From Pisolithus tinctorius (lineage: Eukaryota > Basidiomycota > Agaricomycetes > Boletales > Pisolithaceae), in assembly GCA_024663395.1 (NCBI GenBank), contig JANFAH010000025.1:434001-498000 (forward strand): 64,000 nt of DNA, read 5' to 3'. Below, one piece after another: positions 32,898 to 43,756 of the stretch. The notes beneath the pieces are model-generated. The model ran no database searches. It was not told where the DNA came from and worked only from the letters and a program-made list of their open reading frames with translations. A program made the position numbers and the translations under genes. Numbering within the stretch: position 1 is the stretch's first letter; every line of letters begins with the position of its first letter.

Positions 32898-35549
32898 GGA
32901 CCTTGATGACATCTTAATCTGTTCTGGAGATGAGTCTTCACATAAGCAGCATGTCTGGGAGGTCCTTTGCTGGCTCTGGTTGCATGGCCTATATGCCAAA
33001 CCAGAGAAGTGTGAGTTCCACTCAGACTCTGTGGAATATTTGGGTTACCACTTGTCCCTGGCCAGCCTTACCATGTCCCCAGAAAAAGTCAAAGCCATCT
33101 GTGACTGGCCTGAGCCCCAGAAGGTAAAGGACATTCAGTCCTTCCTGGGCTTCACCAATTTCTATCACCAGTTCATTTTTAACTACTTGGACATAGTGGT
33201 ACCTTTAACCTGGTTGACATGCAAAGGTGCTCCCTGGAATTTCTCTGAGGAGTGCTGCTGGTCTTTCAATAAACTCAAGCAGGCCTTCACTACTGCCCTG
33301 GTCCTAACTCATTTTTCCCCAGATGCTCCTATTACTGTCAAGACTGATGTGTCTGACTATGCCATAGCCAGTATTTTGACCATCACTGGTAGTGATGGTC
33401 AAATCTGGCCAGTTGCATTCTACTCTCACACCTTAACAGCCCCAGAGTTAAATTATGACACCCATGATAAGGAATTACTCACGATCTTTGAGGCATTCTG
33501 GACATGGCAGCATTACTTAGAAGGTTCTGCAGTACTGGTTGACGTTGTCACTGATCATAAGAACCTGGAGTATTTCTCCACCTCAAAGGTTTTAACCCAG
33601 TGCCAGGTGTGCTGGTCTGAGTTTCTATCACAGTTCAATATGATCATCCAGTTCAGACCCAGTAAACTCAGTGCTAAGCCCGATGCCCTAACTAGACAAT
33701 GGGATGTCTACCCCAAAGAGGGGGATGGTGACTATGCCTGGGTTAACCCACAGAACCTCAGACCTGTCTTCACACAGGAACAGCTAGCCACCTCCCTGTG
33801 CACCACCTACCTTGAATACCCAGTCCTATGTGCTGTTGCACTGATGGATGTGGAGAAGCTACACAATGATATCCTCTCAGCCCTACCCTCAGACCCGGTC
33901 ACCCAAGTCCAGTTCTCAGATACATCAGATTCCCAGTGGGCAGTTGATGACACTGGCTTCCTCCGCCTGGATGGCAGAATCTATGTACTGCACTCTAATG
34001 ACCTTCACCTTCGTGTCTTGAGGTTTAAACATGATCACCCATTGTCTGGCCACTTTGGCCAAAATAGAACCTTAGAACTCATTTGGTGTGAATATACCTG
34101 GCCTTGCCTAAGGACATTTGTCAAAGACTATGTCTGGTCTTGTACTACCTGTGCCCAGGCCAAGGTACCCTGCCACTGGCCTTATGGCCTACTCAAACAG
34201 CTCCCTGTGCCAGAGAAGCCATGGAATTCCATTTCAATGGATTTCATAGAGCAACTCCCAGCCTCAACTGGCTTTACCACCATCCTCATCGTGGTCAACC
34301 GGCTTTCAAAGCAAGCCATTTTCATACCTACTCACAACACCATCACAGCCCCTGAGCTCACCAAGCTCTTCTTGATGCACATATTCTCCAAGCACAGTGT
34401 ACCAGCCCATGTAACTTCAGACCAGGGATCAGAATTCATATCCCACTTCTTCTGGTCTCTTGATAAGGCTCTGGACATGCATCTACACTTCACCTCCAGG
34501 TATCACCCAGAGGGGGATGGTCAGACAGAGCACACCAATCAGACCCTTGAACAGTATCTCTGGGTCTACTGCAACTATCAGCAGGACAACTGGGCCAAAC
34601 TACTACTGCTAGCTGAATTTGCTTACAACAATGCACCCAGCACTACAACCGGAGTATCACCCTTCTTTGCTAATAAGGGTTACCACCCTAATATCTCAGT
34701 CTTCCCTGAGCATGATCTGACATCCAACTGGGCTTGTGATTATGCAGTTGACTTAGATTCACTGCACCAATACCTTCATGAAGAAATGGCTCTTGCCCAG
34801 CAGCACTACCAAGGACCAGCAGATGCTAAGTGCATGTTGGCCCCAGACTTCAAAGTGGGTGACAATGTCTATGTGAAAGCCAGGTACTTCTGGTTGACCC
34901 AGCCCTCCAAGAAGTTGAGCGAGAAGAACCTTGGGCCTTACCACATAATAGCCCAGGCTGGTTCTCACTTGTTCACCCTACACTTACCAGACTCTATGTG
35001 CACTGTACACCTGGCCTGGTCCAGTGGACTGGTGTCACACACCAAAGGTGTTGTGGACATGGTTACAGCTGACTCTGCCTAACTCGTCGATGAGTTGTGT
35101 GCAATGCCCATGCATGCAGATGAAGACTAAAGCCCTCATGTGTAGAAGGACTGCTGGATGTTAGCAGTCATCCTTTGCACAAGAACGAGTCATCAGTGCT
35201 AAAGAAAAAAGAGGAAGCGAGTTAAGCACACATTAAAGGTTTTTAGTGCCTGTGTATGGCATTCTGGTTTTCATTGTATCTCCACCATTTCCAAAGATAT
35301 TGTCTTTGCGTATCGCTGCTGTCTGAGCTAAGTGAGAAGAGGGGTGCTAGTAGCGGTATGTAGCGATTAAGCAGGAGTGGGCAAAGGCGTGCAGCGCCTT
35401 CCGGCCGTGATGAGGTGGTGATCTACGAGACGAGCGTTAGCTGCGGATCCTGGGTGTTAGGAGGGAGTTGCCCAACGCGACAGGCTGACGCTCGTCTCCC
35501 ACCATCTAGGAGGGCAAAAGGAGCTTTACTCACGAGGAGGGATGTGTCT

Positions 35550-36735
35550 TCAACGCACTGGTGGCATCGCAATGCGAATGAATTTGGTGGCTGTTTCTGT
35601 GGGCATGGCCTGAATGTAGGGGGCGAGTATCTGGTTGTGTTTTCTGAGGTAAAGTTGAAAGGCGTTGCTTGCCCATCTGCCTTTGACCTTCATCACTTCG
35701 AATGGTATTCCTCGCAGTAAGTACTCCAGCGTGGCTCCTATCCTGAGCCCGTGTCTGTGTACTTGGTCGTATCTGGCTGCCTTCGCCAGTTTCTTCAGGT
35801 GTGAAATGAATGTGTGACGAGTTAGGGGGCAATGTTCGCTGTCTTTCTTATATGCGAAGAGGGGGCTGTCCTTCGGTGGGTCGTTTATCTGCAGATGTCG
35901 GAGGAGTGCGTCATGGGGATCAGATGGGCCTGATTGTTTCGCCCAGTTCACCTCCTCTCCTTTGGGGTTTGCTTTGGTGCTTGGTAAGAAGAAGACCATG
36001 GTGCTGAGACCATTGCGATCAGTATCTTCATGGACTCCATTGGGGGTGATGTGCTGGGTGGGGTCAAAGGCATCTATCCGTTTGGTGGTGAATTCTCCTA
36101 CTCTGGCAGCTGCGTAAAAGATGGTTGTTAGACACGTGAAGACGGCTGTGTCTAGGGGGTCTGTTGCTTGTAGCTGCTTGTGGAAGTCGCAGATCATTTG
36201 GACCGTAATAGGTTTGCGCAGATTTTGCTTGGATGAGGGGGGGGCTATTTTGGCTGCTCCTTTCAACATCACCGCTATCTGATCTTCGTGTAGTATCCAG
36301 GGTAGGCCATTCAGGGTATGCCATGCTCGCACGCTGTAAATGTACCCTTGTATTGTTTTCCTGGAGTACGAACCGGCTAGGGAGGAGATGAAGGTGGATA
36401 TCAGGTTCGTGTCTGCTGGCGCTCTTTCTTCCTCTGGGACATTCCTGCTGTCACAGAAGACGTGGTAGACGAGGAGCCCCGCCCCATACGATGCTCTGGT
36501 GCTCTCGTTCCAACCTCTGAGAGTTACCTCTCGTACTCTGTCTCAGAACTCCGGCGGGATGTTTAGCACTCGTACGACGTCAGGGTGTGGTTGCCATCGT
36601 TCTAAGCAGTCTTTTGCTGGGCACATGGGGCGTAGCTCGGAGGGCTTCGGTGTTAGGTTTATCGGGTATGGAAGGACAGCCGTGGGTCTCGAAGGGGGGA
36701 ACGTTTGTTGTGCGACTGTTATTGCGGTGATGTTG
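35550..36735 (-). pseudogene. DIRS tyrosine recombinase
   Basis: This replaces a DDE integrase in DIRS elements and inserts the DNA by strand exchange. Catalytic residues are visible: Arg in AAARVGEFT, His-x-x-Arg in HRHGLRIG, Trp in KGRWAS, and Tyr in FQLYLRKH. The open part is 35550-36542. Upstream the frame continues (for example CPAKDCLERWQPHPDVV) beyond a TGA at 36543-36545, which follows IPPEF and is likely a former CGA. The N-terminal part resembles the SAM-like binding domain (TLRGWNESTRASYGAGL). It is probably inactive because of the stop. Confidence 0.85.
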
Positions 36736-38379
36736 TTAAAGTTGATGTTGGATTGCGAGACTGTTGGTGCGTGGGTCGTCAAAATCGAAGACGAGGTGAG
36801 CGATGGGGGTTGGGATTGGGATGGGGGGCAGTGCAAGTTCGGTGGGGGGATAGATGCCCCACGATGGTTTGTCTGCTGGGTTGAGTTCACTCGGGACATA
36901 GTCTGTGAAAACTCTGCGCGGGGGAGAGGCGAGGAGAGCGTGGATCCTGCGGAAGGTGTCGTTTGTGGGTTTGTTGCTGCTCCTACCTTTTCTCCAGGCT
37001 TTAACGACTCCTTCATTATCTCCGAAGACCCATAGAGGTTCAGGGGAGGGACTGATGATGAGTAGGTAACATACGAGGAATTCGAAAGCAACGCTCTCTG
37101 CCCAGCCGATGTCCCTCTCGTCTCCCTTCCAATTAGGGTGTAGGGTCCAGGCTCTCCATTTTTCTCCGATGATGATCGCAAGGCCAACGCTGGAGCTGGC
37201 ATCTGAGAAGGCTTGAAGGTCAATGGCAGTACGGTGGATGGGGATGGGGATGGGGGGTGATGTTTGGAGAGCTGTTCGCCACCAAAGTAGTTCGCATTGC
37301 AGGCCTCGAGGCTGCGTGCGGGGCATGAAGGGTTTGTCTCCAAAAATGGTGAGCATCACCTGCAGCGATGTTAGGTAAGCACTTCCTCCCGGGATTACCA
37401 GTGCCGCGTGCGAGAGTCTTCCATGAAGCTTCTGTACCTCTTCTAGATTATGGGTCTTCTTTTGGGACCACTCGTCTATGGATGTAGTATACTTTTCCTT
37501 TTTCCCTTCTGTAAGCCCGACTGTTTTGTTGTCTAGATACCAGATGAAACCCATGAATGTCGGCACGTTGGAGAACTGTGTGTCCTTAGATTGTTCCCAT
37601 GGTACGCCAAGTTGGGTCGCGATCGCATCAATGTGTTTGAAGGAGTACACGTGGAGGTCTGTTTGAGATGTGATGTCTTCGGCTTTTGAGAAGGCTTTTA
37701 TGGGGAAACGGCATTCTTCGGCAAACTCTTCATAGTCTCCGTTGGCCAGGGTAGCTCCTTTGTACCACAGACGCCCGTTGTCTGTTTTGGTGCCCCCGTT
37801 TTCTAGGATTAGTTTGGCTTTTTGTTCTCTGACGATGTTGTACTTAGGGATTTCAGACTTTAGTAGACGTATGAATAGGTGGTCGTTGACCCAGGCGACT
37901 ATCGGGCCGATCCCCTCGGCTCGCATTATGTCCAGTCCTGCGTCTCTGACTCCTCCGTAGACGCCTGCCGAGGGTCCGTATCCGAAGCATAACGCTGTGT
38001 CGACGGCGAATGTTGGTGGGGTGTTGGATAGTCGTACTACGAGCCCCGGCCACTGGGATGGGTGTATTGGGATCGTCCTGTAAGCTTCTGCTACGTCTCT
38101 GGTCGCGCCTTGACATCCTGGGGGAAGGGACACTATTAGTGCGCACGTTGTCATAAAGGTTCCCCAAGTGCAGGGGAAGAGAGAGGATTCAACACGCGAG
38201 TTGATTGAGAATGCATCGCCATGTCTAGGTACAATGGGGTGGGATAAGTTTTGTATTAGGCGGTACTTCCCAGGTTTGCCGGGCTTTGGTATGATACTAA
38301 GGGGGGACGACTGGAAGGGACCTATGTACTGCTCGAGTAGATGGGGGGGGGAAAGGGCCCAGGTAGCGGCCTTTGGCAA
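36736..38379 (-). pseudogene. DIRS reverse transcriptase and RNase H
   Basis: The 547-codon frame shows IGPFQSSPLSIIPKPGKPGK, YRLIQNLSHP, RDVAEAYRTIPIHP, a CFGYGPSAG block, and the active site AWVNDHLF, where the family has VDDH. The first catalytic Asp is therefore Asn, explained by a CpG-to-CpA change (GTC GAC to GTC AAC). RNase H follows with AFSDASSSVGLAI and GDNEGVVKAW. The frame joins upstream pol sequence (KGRYLGPF) only with a 1-base shift in a run of nine C (38343-38351). Confidence 0.85.
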
Positions 38380-39133
38380 ACTCTTTCTCGATTATTTCCT
38401 TGAAGGCGTGACAGTGTTGGTCGACGGAGGGGCTATTTGGGGGGGTGAATGTGCGGGGTATGTTGGGTATGCGGACGTGGAATCCGTAGATTAACTGATT
38501 GACTAGGGATGGGTATTTCGAAGTTAGCTGGTGTTTTATGAGAAAGGCCTCCCAGGCTTGTGGATGATATGGGGTGCGCGCGACGTCATGTTGTCTTGTC
38601 TCAAGCGGGTTGTCGGTGAGGGCATTCCTGCGCTCCATGTTTGGTGTCGCTGCAGCCCGAGCACTCGTGGCAGTGTAGTTTGCTGAGGCATCTGCGGGGG
38701 TGTTGAAAGTCCCAGCATAGAGTACGACTGTTCTTGTTGACGAGGCGGCCCTGTTGATCTCATGTACAGTGGGCTGGGGCTGATTTGTCCCAGCGCATGG
38801 GTTCGTTACAGAAAGAGCGATCTTCGTGCTGTCCCAGGCACTTTGGGCAGACGATGTGAGTCTTGTTGCGGAAATCGCGATGTCCCCTTCTGTCTCTGCT
38901 GTTACTTCGTCATGGGGATCTGGAGCGTTTTCGAGGTGAGCGAGACCTGGGCCAGCGTGATCGGGACCCGTCGTAGCGCTGTCTCGGCCTCTGTCCCTGG
39001 ATGTATTTGGGAGAGGGGGAGCAGGAGGATCTGCGCTTTTGGAAGCACGTGGGCTGTCGTCCCCTTTCGAAAGGCTCTGGGTGGGGTAGCCGGCTGTGCT
39101 GAATCTGTGTTTGGTGTGGAGATGAGAGGCCAT
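38343..39133 (-). pseudogene. DIRS knuckle region and RT N-terminal part
   Basis: This links gag to RT. One minus frame gives VCPKCLGQHED, CNEPMRWD and, further on, HECSGCSDTKHGAQECP, cysteine-rich knuckles typical of basidiomycete DIRS elements. A TGA interrupts it near 38760 and the frame changes to YHPQAWEAFLIKHQLTSKYP and IIEKEFAKGRYLGPF. Several frame changes within 800 bp show decay. Confidence 0.7.
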
Positions 39134-39366
39134 GGGCGTGTATAGGGAGGGTGGGTAGGCCCGTGGGCAGCAGCAGCGGTGTATGGTATGTTGGGAAATG
39201 CAGGGTTTTGGTGGGGTGGTTTATTGGCAGCAGCAGCATGGCAGTATGTGCAGCAGCAGCGGGATGTGGGGTTGGGGCATGAGCGTGAGATGCGAGGGGG
39301 AGGCGGTTGTGGTCGTGTGTGGGTGGCATGTGTGACGGGGGAGTTGGAGGAGGGGGGAGCGTTGTG

Positions 39367-40266
39367 TTAGCGCTTTGATGTCTGGGTGGAGAGAGAGATT
39401 GGGCGACTGACCTGGTCCAGCCCTGATTGTACGTCCCTGGTATCTAAATCTTGACCTATGTCTGCTAGCAGTTCTTCGTTTATGGTACTGATGTTGTATG
39501 CTTGATTTCGTGCTGCTTTGTCATGCCAATCTTGTCTGACCTTTGATGCATAGTGTAGCAGCGCTCGTTCTCCTCGGTCTCCCCGATCGCGAAGCCGGTG
39601 GTTGTCTATTCGGTGGAAGAACCAGTTAAAGGCGTCTACCAGCTGGTTTCCCCATCCGGTGTTCTGGATGCACATTAGGAAGTGATTTTTGGCATACATG
39701 TACTCGGTGAACGTTAGGGTGTGGTCTGGTTTGGCATTCTTGGAGGCGGTGAGGGAGTTGGCTGTGCGTAGGGTGACATTTCCTTCGCCCGCTTGGGTGA
39801 TGGCTAGGGTGTCGTTCTCCTCCAATCGTCTTACCGTTTGAGCTGCCTCGAGTAGTCCCTCCCACGTGAAATACCACATATGGACGAACTTGAACGCCTC
39901 TATTTTCTTTATGGTGTATTTGGCCGGTCGCGTTGGGAGGTTGGATGAAACCATGGTGTCCGGGTCAAAAGCAGGGGGGTTGGTTTCTGGGAGTCGTTGG
40001 AGAAGGCACTCCGGGCCGACGGCTGGTGGTTGTGCCAGTGGGCGTGGTGGTTCTTCCGGCGGGTTTCCCTGGTCTCCTTCCGGCTGTGGTAGGTCCTCTG
40101 GATGGGGTTCTCCCGGTGGATTGTTCTGATCCCAGCATCTTCCGAGTTCTTCGATGGCGTCCTCCTGGGACATGTTTGCTCCGATCATCGCCAGCTCTAC
40201 CATGCCTTGGAAGGCAGGTAGGGAGAAATCAGGTTGTTGTGGTTGCTGAGGCTGCCGCGTGTCCAT
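39367..40266 (-). CDS. DIRS gag-like protein, 299 aa
   Basis: It starts at ATG 40266. It has a Q/P-rich N-terminus, a helical segment (GMVELAMIGANMSQEDAIEE), a proline-rich linker and a core with YTIKKIEAFKFVHMWYFTWE and EYMYAKNHFLMCIQ. No knuckle is present in this frame; the knuckles follow in the next frame. The role as a nucleocapsid protein is inferred from position and similarity to other DIRS gags. It is the only intact frame of this element. Confidence 0.75.
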   Translation of the reverse strand: MDTRQPQQPQQPDFSLPAFQGMVELAMIGANMSQEDAIEELGRCWDQNNPPGEPHPEDLPQPEGDQGNPPEEPPRPLAQPPAVGPECLLQRLPETNPPAFDPDTMVSSNLPTRPAKYTIKKIEAFKFVHMWYFTWEGLLEAAQTVRRLEENDTLAITQAGEGNVTLRTANSLTASKNAKPDHTLTFTEYMYAKNHFLMCIQNTGWGNQLVDAFNWFFHRIDNHRLRDRGDRGERALLHYASKVRQDWHDKAARNQAYNISTINEELLADIGQDLDTRDVQSGLDQVSRPISLSTQTSKR

Positions 40267-40620
40267 CCTGTGGCGCTAGGTGGTTGTGGTTGTTCACAGT
40301 CTCGACTTGTCGAGGAGGGTGCGTGATGTTTAAGGAGCGAAGTATCCAGTTGGCGGTTAAGGAGCGACGGTGAAAAGGAATGAAAACTGAACGATTAGAG
40401 GCCCACACTGTGGGCTGGACTCTGACGACGATGGAGGAAGAAAAAGCGAGGGGATGCGGCTACACAGCCACTTGCGCAAAGACAATATTTTATTACTAGT
40501 CGTGCCTTCTACGTACTAGAATCCCTAACTCCATTCTCACACTCACTTAAAGTGCTCAGCCACACCATCCTGCCTTCCAAATTTGGAGAGGATCCTCGCA
40601 CCCTATGCATTTCTACAGCA

Positions 40621-41525
40621 TGTCATGTCCATGACTCTCGGACTCGGACTCAGCCCAGTCCGGACCCCTAGCCCCTAACTCCGGTCAACTCCGGTCCTGG
40701 TCCAGCCTAGAAGACCCAATCCCAGCCCTAGATAACTCAACTCCAGCCTGCATAACTCAAGTCCAGTGTTTTACCCCTATCTCCGGTGCATTTTGGCCTC
40801 CCGGCCTTGCGCTGCTCCACCCCGGTCCTCCTAGGTCTATGTCCGGGTCACCTGGACATAACTCCAGTCTGTTTCCCTTTGTTTGTACTATATTTAGTCT
40901 AGCCCATTCATCTGACTTTGCTTACTGTACAAATCCTGTGTCTGACCCTGGCATGCCGGTCACCTGGACTTTAGCTATTAGTCTCTGCACAGCCTCTGTG
41001 GCTATCCTCACTCTTGCTAATCATCTTGCTAATAGCTTATTCACAAGTCCGGCTTCGTGTTCTTTACTCCGGACCGGCCTCATGTATTTAACCCCTGTAC
41101 ATACTTCGTAGCACCCTCAGTCAGAATATCAACTTAGTATTACCCTCAACTCCGTACTACACCCCGAGACTACTCTATAGCTAAGGCCGAGCCTTAAGCT
41201 ATCCCCGACCCCTGTCCCGGACCTCTCCCCAGCTTGCATAAGGGTACAGCACATAAGCTGAGACCAAGGGAGGTAGATCCAACCCCAGACCGGCTTCCCC
41301 TTGTGCGCACTCCAACACCGGTCGGTTTCCCATGCTACCGGTCTTGTTCCCATGCTCCCGGCCTTAAGTCCGGTCCTCCGGACTTAGCCCCTGACCTCCG
41401 GCCTTAACTCCAGTCCAACCAGACTTGGCCCCTGTCTTCCCGGCCTTGACTTTGGCCACTCGGACTTAACCCCTGTCACCCGGTCTTGAAGCCTGGTCAC
41501 TCTGAGGGTAAACCCGTACTTCACA
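40621..41525 (+). repeat. Solo LTR (905 bp), family S, copy 2, TSD CAGCA
   Basis: It starts TGTCATGTCC and ends TTCACA. CAGCA is present immediately before (40616-40620) and after (41526-41530). E2 near 55825 shows the unoccupied site, CTACAGCACTCCAACC. It matches 25433-26314 but retains more CG (CCGG where copy 1 often has CTGG or CCAG), so this copy looks younger. Confidence 0.93.
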
Positions 41526-42484
41526 CAGCACTCCAACCATCAGATGCACATTTCGCTAGGTCCATCAGATATGGCTGCCTCTTCATCAATCATCTTGCTT
41601 GTCTCATTTGCCAGAGACAATGGCTACATATATCTGCCAGGTGTTCCCACCAGCTTCTGTCCTGAAGCCCCCTGGTTCATTCCCTCATTGTCAGCCCTGT
41701 CCCATCCCATGCAGCTTGGTCAGTGTGTTCTCCTTGTCAGTATGACTTCCAGAAGGACATTCTTTGGTTGCCTCAGGTCTGTCACTCAGTTACAAAGGTC
41801 TTATGTGGTCGTTTCAGTCTCCCCACTTGATGAAGCATATGGATTGTTCCTTCCTGCTCCCTGCACCATCTTTATTCCAATCTCATTCATCATTCTCCCC
41901 ACATTGTGACAGCTGCAGTATAATCTACTGTCCTCCAGCCTCCCTGATCGCATTCATGAGAAGTATGATGTGCATCTTGCCTTTTTACTGCAAGACCCAG
42001 CAGAAGACATCCCCCCTTCTCCCTCTCCTCCATCAGGGCCCCATTCATGAAGTATTTATTGACTTCACTGAGAGGATGAATAGGTGGGGGACACAATCGC
42101 CTATGCTCCCATTACTCCACAGACCCCCAATGCCCTAGCCTTTTGACACCTGACTCATGCCATCCTTTTCTGGAATTAATACTTCCTCATCTGGAAACAC
42201 CATCCATATGTCATCCAGTCTGTTGGTCCAGTGATGTCTCTGCTGAGATCTGACTTGCATTGCCACCCCCTAATGTGATCCAGTGTGCTTACCTGGTTTC
42301 TGACTCTATTTGACTCATACTGTGATATTTTGACTGTCCTTGACTTGTTTATTGCCAATACTTACCAATTCTTCTATGCTTGCTTACTTTCCATTTCTTG
42401 CTTACTCATCATGATTACTCAGTCCTTACTCATTACTTACCAAGTGTTTGTGCCTTGTTTGTAAAAAGCTGTGCTCCCCCCCAG

Positions 42485-42492
42485 TATATAAA
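42485..42492 (+). promoter_or_regulatory. TATA box in repeat E1
   Basis: TATATAAA follows a C-rich run. The same element is found at 56797-56804 in E2 and 63498-63505 (minus strand) in E3, so it is conserved in all three copies. Confidence 0.5.
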
Positions 42493-43084
42493 CCCCCATG
42501 TACTTAGCTACCAAAAACAAGCAATCCAGTCAGTCAGTTCAGCTCTCATTTCAGTGTATAACTCATCATCAACAATTGAGGCTCAATGAAGGAGTCTCTC
42601 TGTCATCACTTATATACTTGGTAGTTGAGGCTCATTCAGAAGGGTCTATCTGCCACCATCCATCATCTGAAGCTTTCTCCACTCTTAGTCAGCAGTCTTG
42701 CTTAGTCATCCCTCCACTCCTGCATAACTTGTCATTGACTTGTGCCAGGAGCACATTTTATCAAGGTCCATTACTCCCAAGTACTTTCGGCTGAACACTT
42801 TCACCCTGTTCAGCATCCCCCACTCTCTCATCATTCATTCACCTACTCCTGCATAACTCATTGTTGACTTGTGCTAGGAGCACCCTCCACTTGAAGTTCC
42901 CCCCCACATTAGATTCTTTCTGCCCTCCAGGTACTGCAGTGGCACACCACCACTTGCTCTATATTTGTCTTTTGTGTTGGATTTGTTTGGTTTTCACCAC
43001 CTTTCCTCACTTTGACTCACAGCAGGGATGGGGAGCTCCTGAGGGGAGAAGAAGAAGGTACCATGAGGGAAGGGGAAGGAAAAG

Positions 43085-43567
43085 GTGATGGAGCCAGAGG
43101 AGGCAGATGATGAGCAGGAGGCAGGTGAAGAGGATGAGGAGGAGCCTGTGACACCACACAAGGGTCCCTCAAGGACAGGGGACTCCTCACAGTTGGCAGA
43201 GTGGGAGCAGGAGCAGCAGCTGCAGGCCACAGAGAGATACATGGAAGTGCACAAGAGGGCCATGATGGCCTTCAAGAGGATGGCAGCAGCAGCAGAGTGG
43301 ATGGTGGAGGTGGCAGAGAGGACAGCTGATGAGTGGGGGACATACTGCATATGGGCAGAGTGGGTGGAGATGAGGAGGAGGGACAATGTATGCAAGGCCA
43401 GAATGGCTGAGCTTGAGCATGCAGGAGGGGGTTGGAAGAGGCTGCAGTTGGAGGTGGCAGAGGACAAGAACAATGAAGTGGACGAAGGTGCAGATGGGGA
43501 CAATGAGGAAGAGGAGGAGGGTGGTGAGGGACAGGAGGGCGGTGGAGAACAGAGGATGGAGGAGTAG
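43085..43567 (+). pseudogene. Antisense acidic coiled-coil ORF of gypsy D (5'-truncated)
   Basis: It lies downstream of the element D chromodomain on the opposite strand, the same place as the spliced antisense gene of element B. The upstream in-frame sequence KGKEKVMEPEEADDEQE resembles KGKRKVD of B, and both continue into Glu-rich sequence. A helical, Glu/Arg/Ala-rich segment (QLQATERYMEVHKRAMMAF) and an acidic tail (DNEEEEEGGEG) follow. The cysteine cluster and first exon expected upstream are missing because the element ends at 43022. Function is unknown. Confidence 0.6.
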
Positions 43568-43756
43568 TGTAGTTTTTTTTTTTTTTTCTTTTCTTTTTTC
43601 TTTAGTTTGTATTTTTGTACTACTACAAAATAGACTTATGGTTTTATTTGTGGTTCTGAGAGGTGAGACGGATAAGTGGAGGACATTCTAAAGTACTTAA
43701 GGTAATTCAGTAAGGGGTGGAGTTGGCCTGCAGAGGAGGGTTTCATGGGCAGAGTA

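Larger units (their letters stand above)
27755..35032 (+). mobile_element. Ty3/gypsy element A (5' LTR to chromodomain border)
   Basis: It has a 5' LTR (27755-28338), gag, protease, RT, RNase H and integrase, with nested insertions at 30977-31711, 31817-32033 and 32306-32897. It is truncated in the chromodomain region: after the codons for SMCTVH the sequence jumps to a chromodomain piece matching CTGGTCCAGTGGACTGG of element B, then meets repeat E at 35033. The 3' LTR is absent. It belongs to the same family as element B, with near-identical proteins and LTR. It is strongly CpG-depleted. Confidence 0.92.
28406..35032 (+). pseudogene. Gypsy A gag-pol, interrupted
   Basis: Gag starts MPTQTRTQAAW (28406) and has a TGA at 28592-28594 where arginine is likely, then continues in the same frame from 28595 to the solo LTR. 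It shows an acidic D/P/G linker, a gag core (FDGTDQKKLCTFL), the CCHC knuckle CMFCGGTGHFADKC (about 29660) and protease LVDSGSTHSFID. RT starts at LCVDFQGLNKLTKKDQYPLP and breaks at 30976. After the solo LTR it resumes as [20 protein letters not shown], breaks again at 31816, and resumes at 32898 with DLDDILICSG. RNase H has KTDVSDYA and DKELL. Integrase has CTTCAQAK, SMDFIEQLP, SDQGSEF and GQTEHTNQTLE. Arg-to-Trp/Cys/His changes are frequent. Confidence 0.9.
35301..40527 (-). mobile_element. DIRS-like tyrosine-recombinase retrotransposon
   Basis: On the minus strand the order is gag (39367-40266), knuckle region, RT-RNase H (36736-38379) and tyrosine recombinase (35550-36735). An inverted pair, ATATTGTCTTTGCG (35297-35310) and its complement (40475-40488), lies near the two ends, and the right end extends about 40 nt further, as in DIRS elements with split or inverted termini. 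The empty site is seen in E2 near 55739, where AAAGATATTG joins ACTCCATTC. No target-site duplication is apparent, as expected for recombinase-mediated insertion. It is CpG-rich, unlike everything around it, so it looks young. Confidence 0.88.
35033..43021 (+). mobile_element. Repeat E1, interrupted by a DIRS element and a solo LTR
   Basis: E starts TGTCACACACC and ends TTTGACTCACA. The parts present are 35033-35300, 40528-40620 and 41526-43021, collinear with the uninterrupted copy E2 (55498-57303). A promoter-like TATATAAA is at 42485-42492. A plus-strand frame (about 41900-42135) reads HEKYDVHLAFLLQDP and AYAPITPQTPNALAF with TGA at likely CGA positions, so E once had coding sequence. I do not recognise the protein. 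No target-site duplication is visible, and the left (gypsy A) and right (gypsy D) flanks differ. Confidence 0.7.

Noticed and set aside
36543..37343. 266-codon minus-strand frame overlapping DIRS RT
   Set aside because: It overlaps the RT-RNase H frame on the same strand; only its end is used, as the N-terminal part of the recombinase.
41890..42096. 68-codon minus-strand frame shared by E1 and E2
   Set aside because: Both strands are open here. The plus frame is better supported because its stops are TGA at likely CGA codons.
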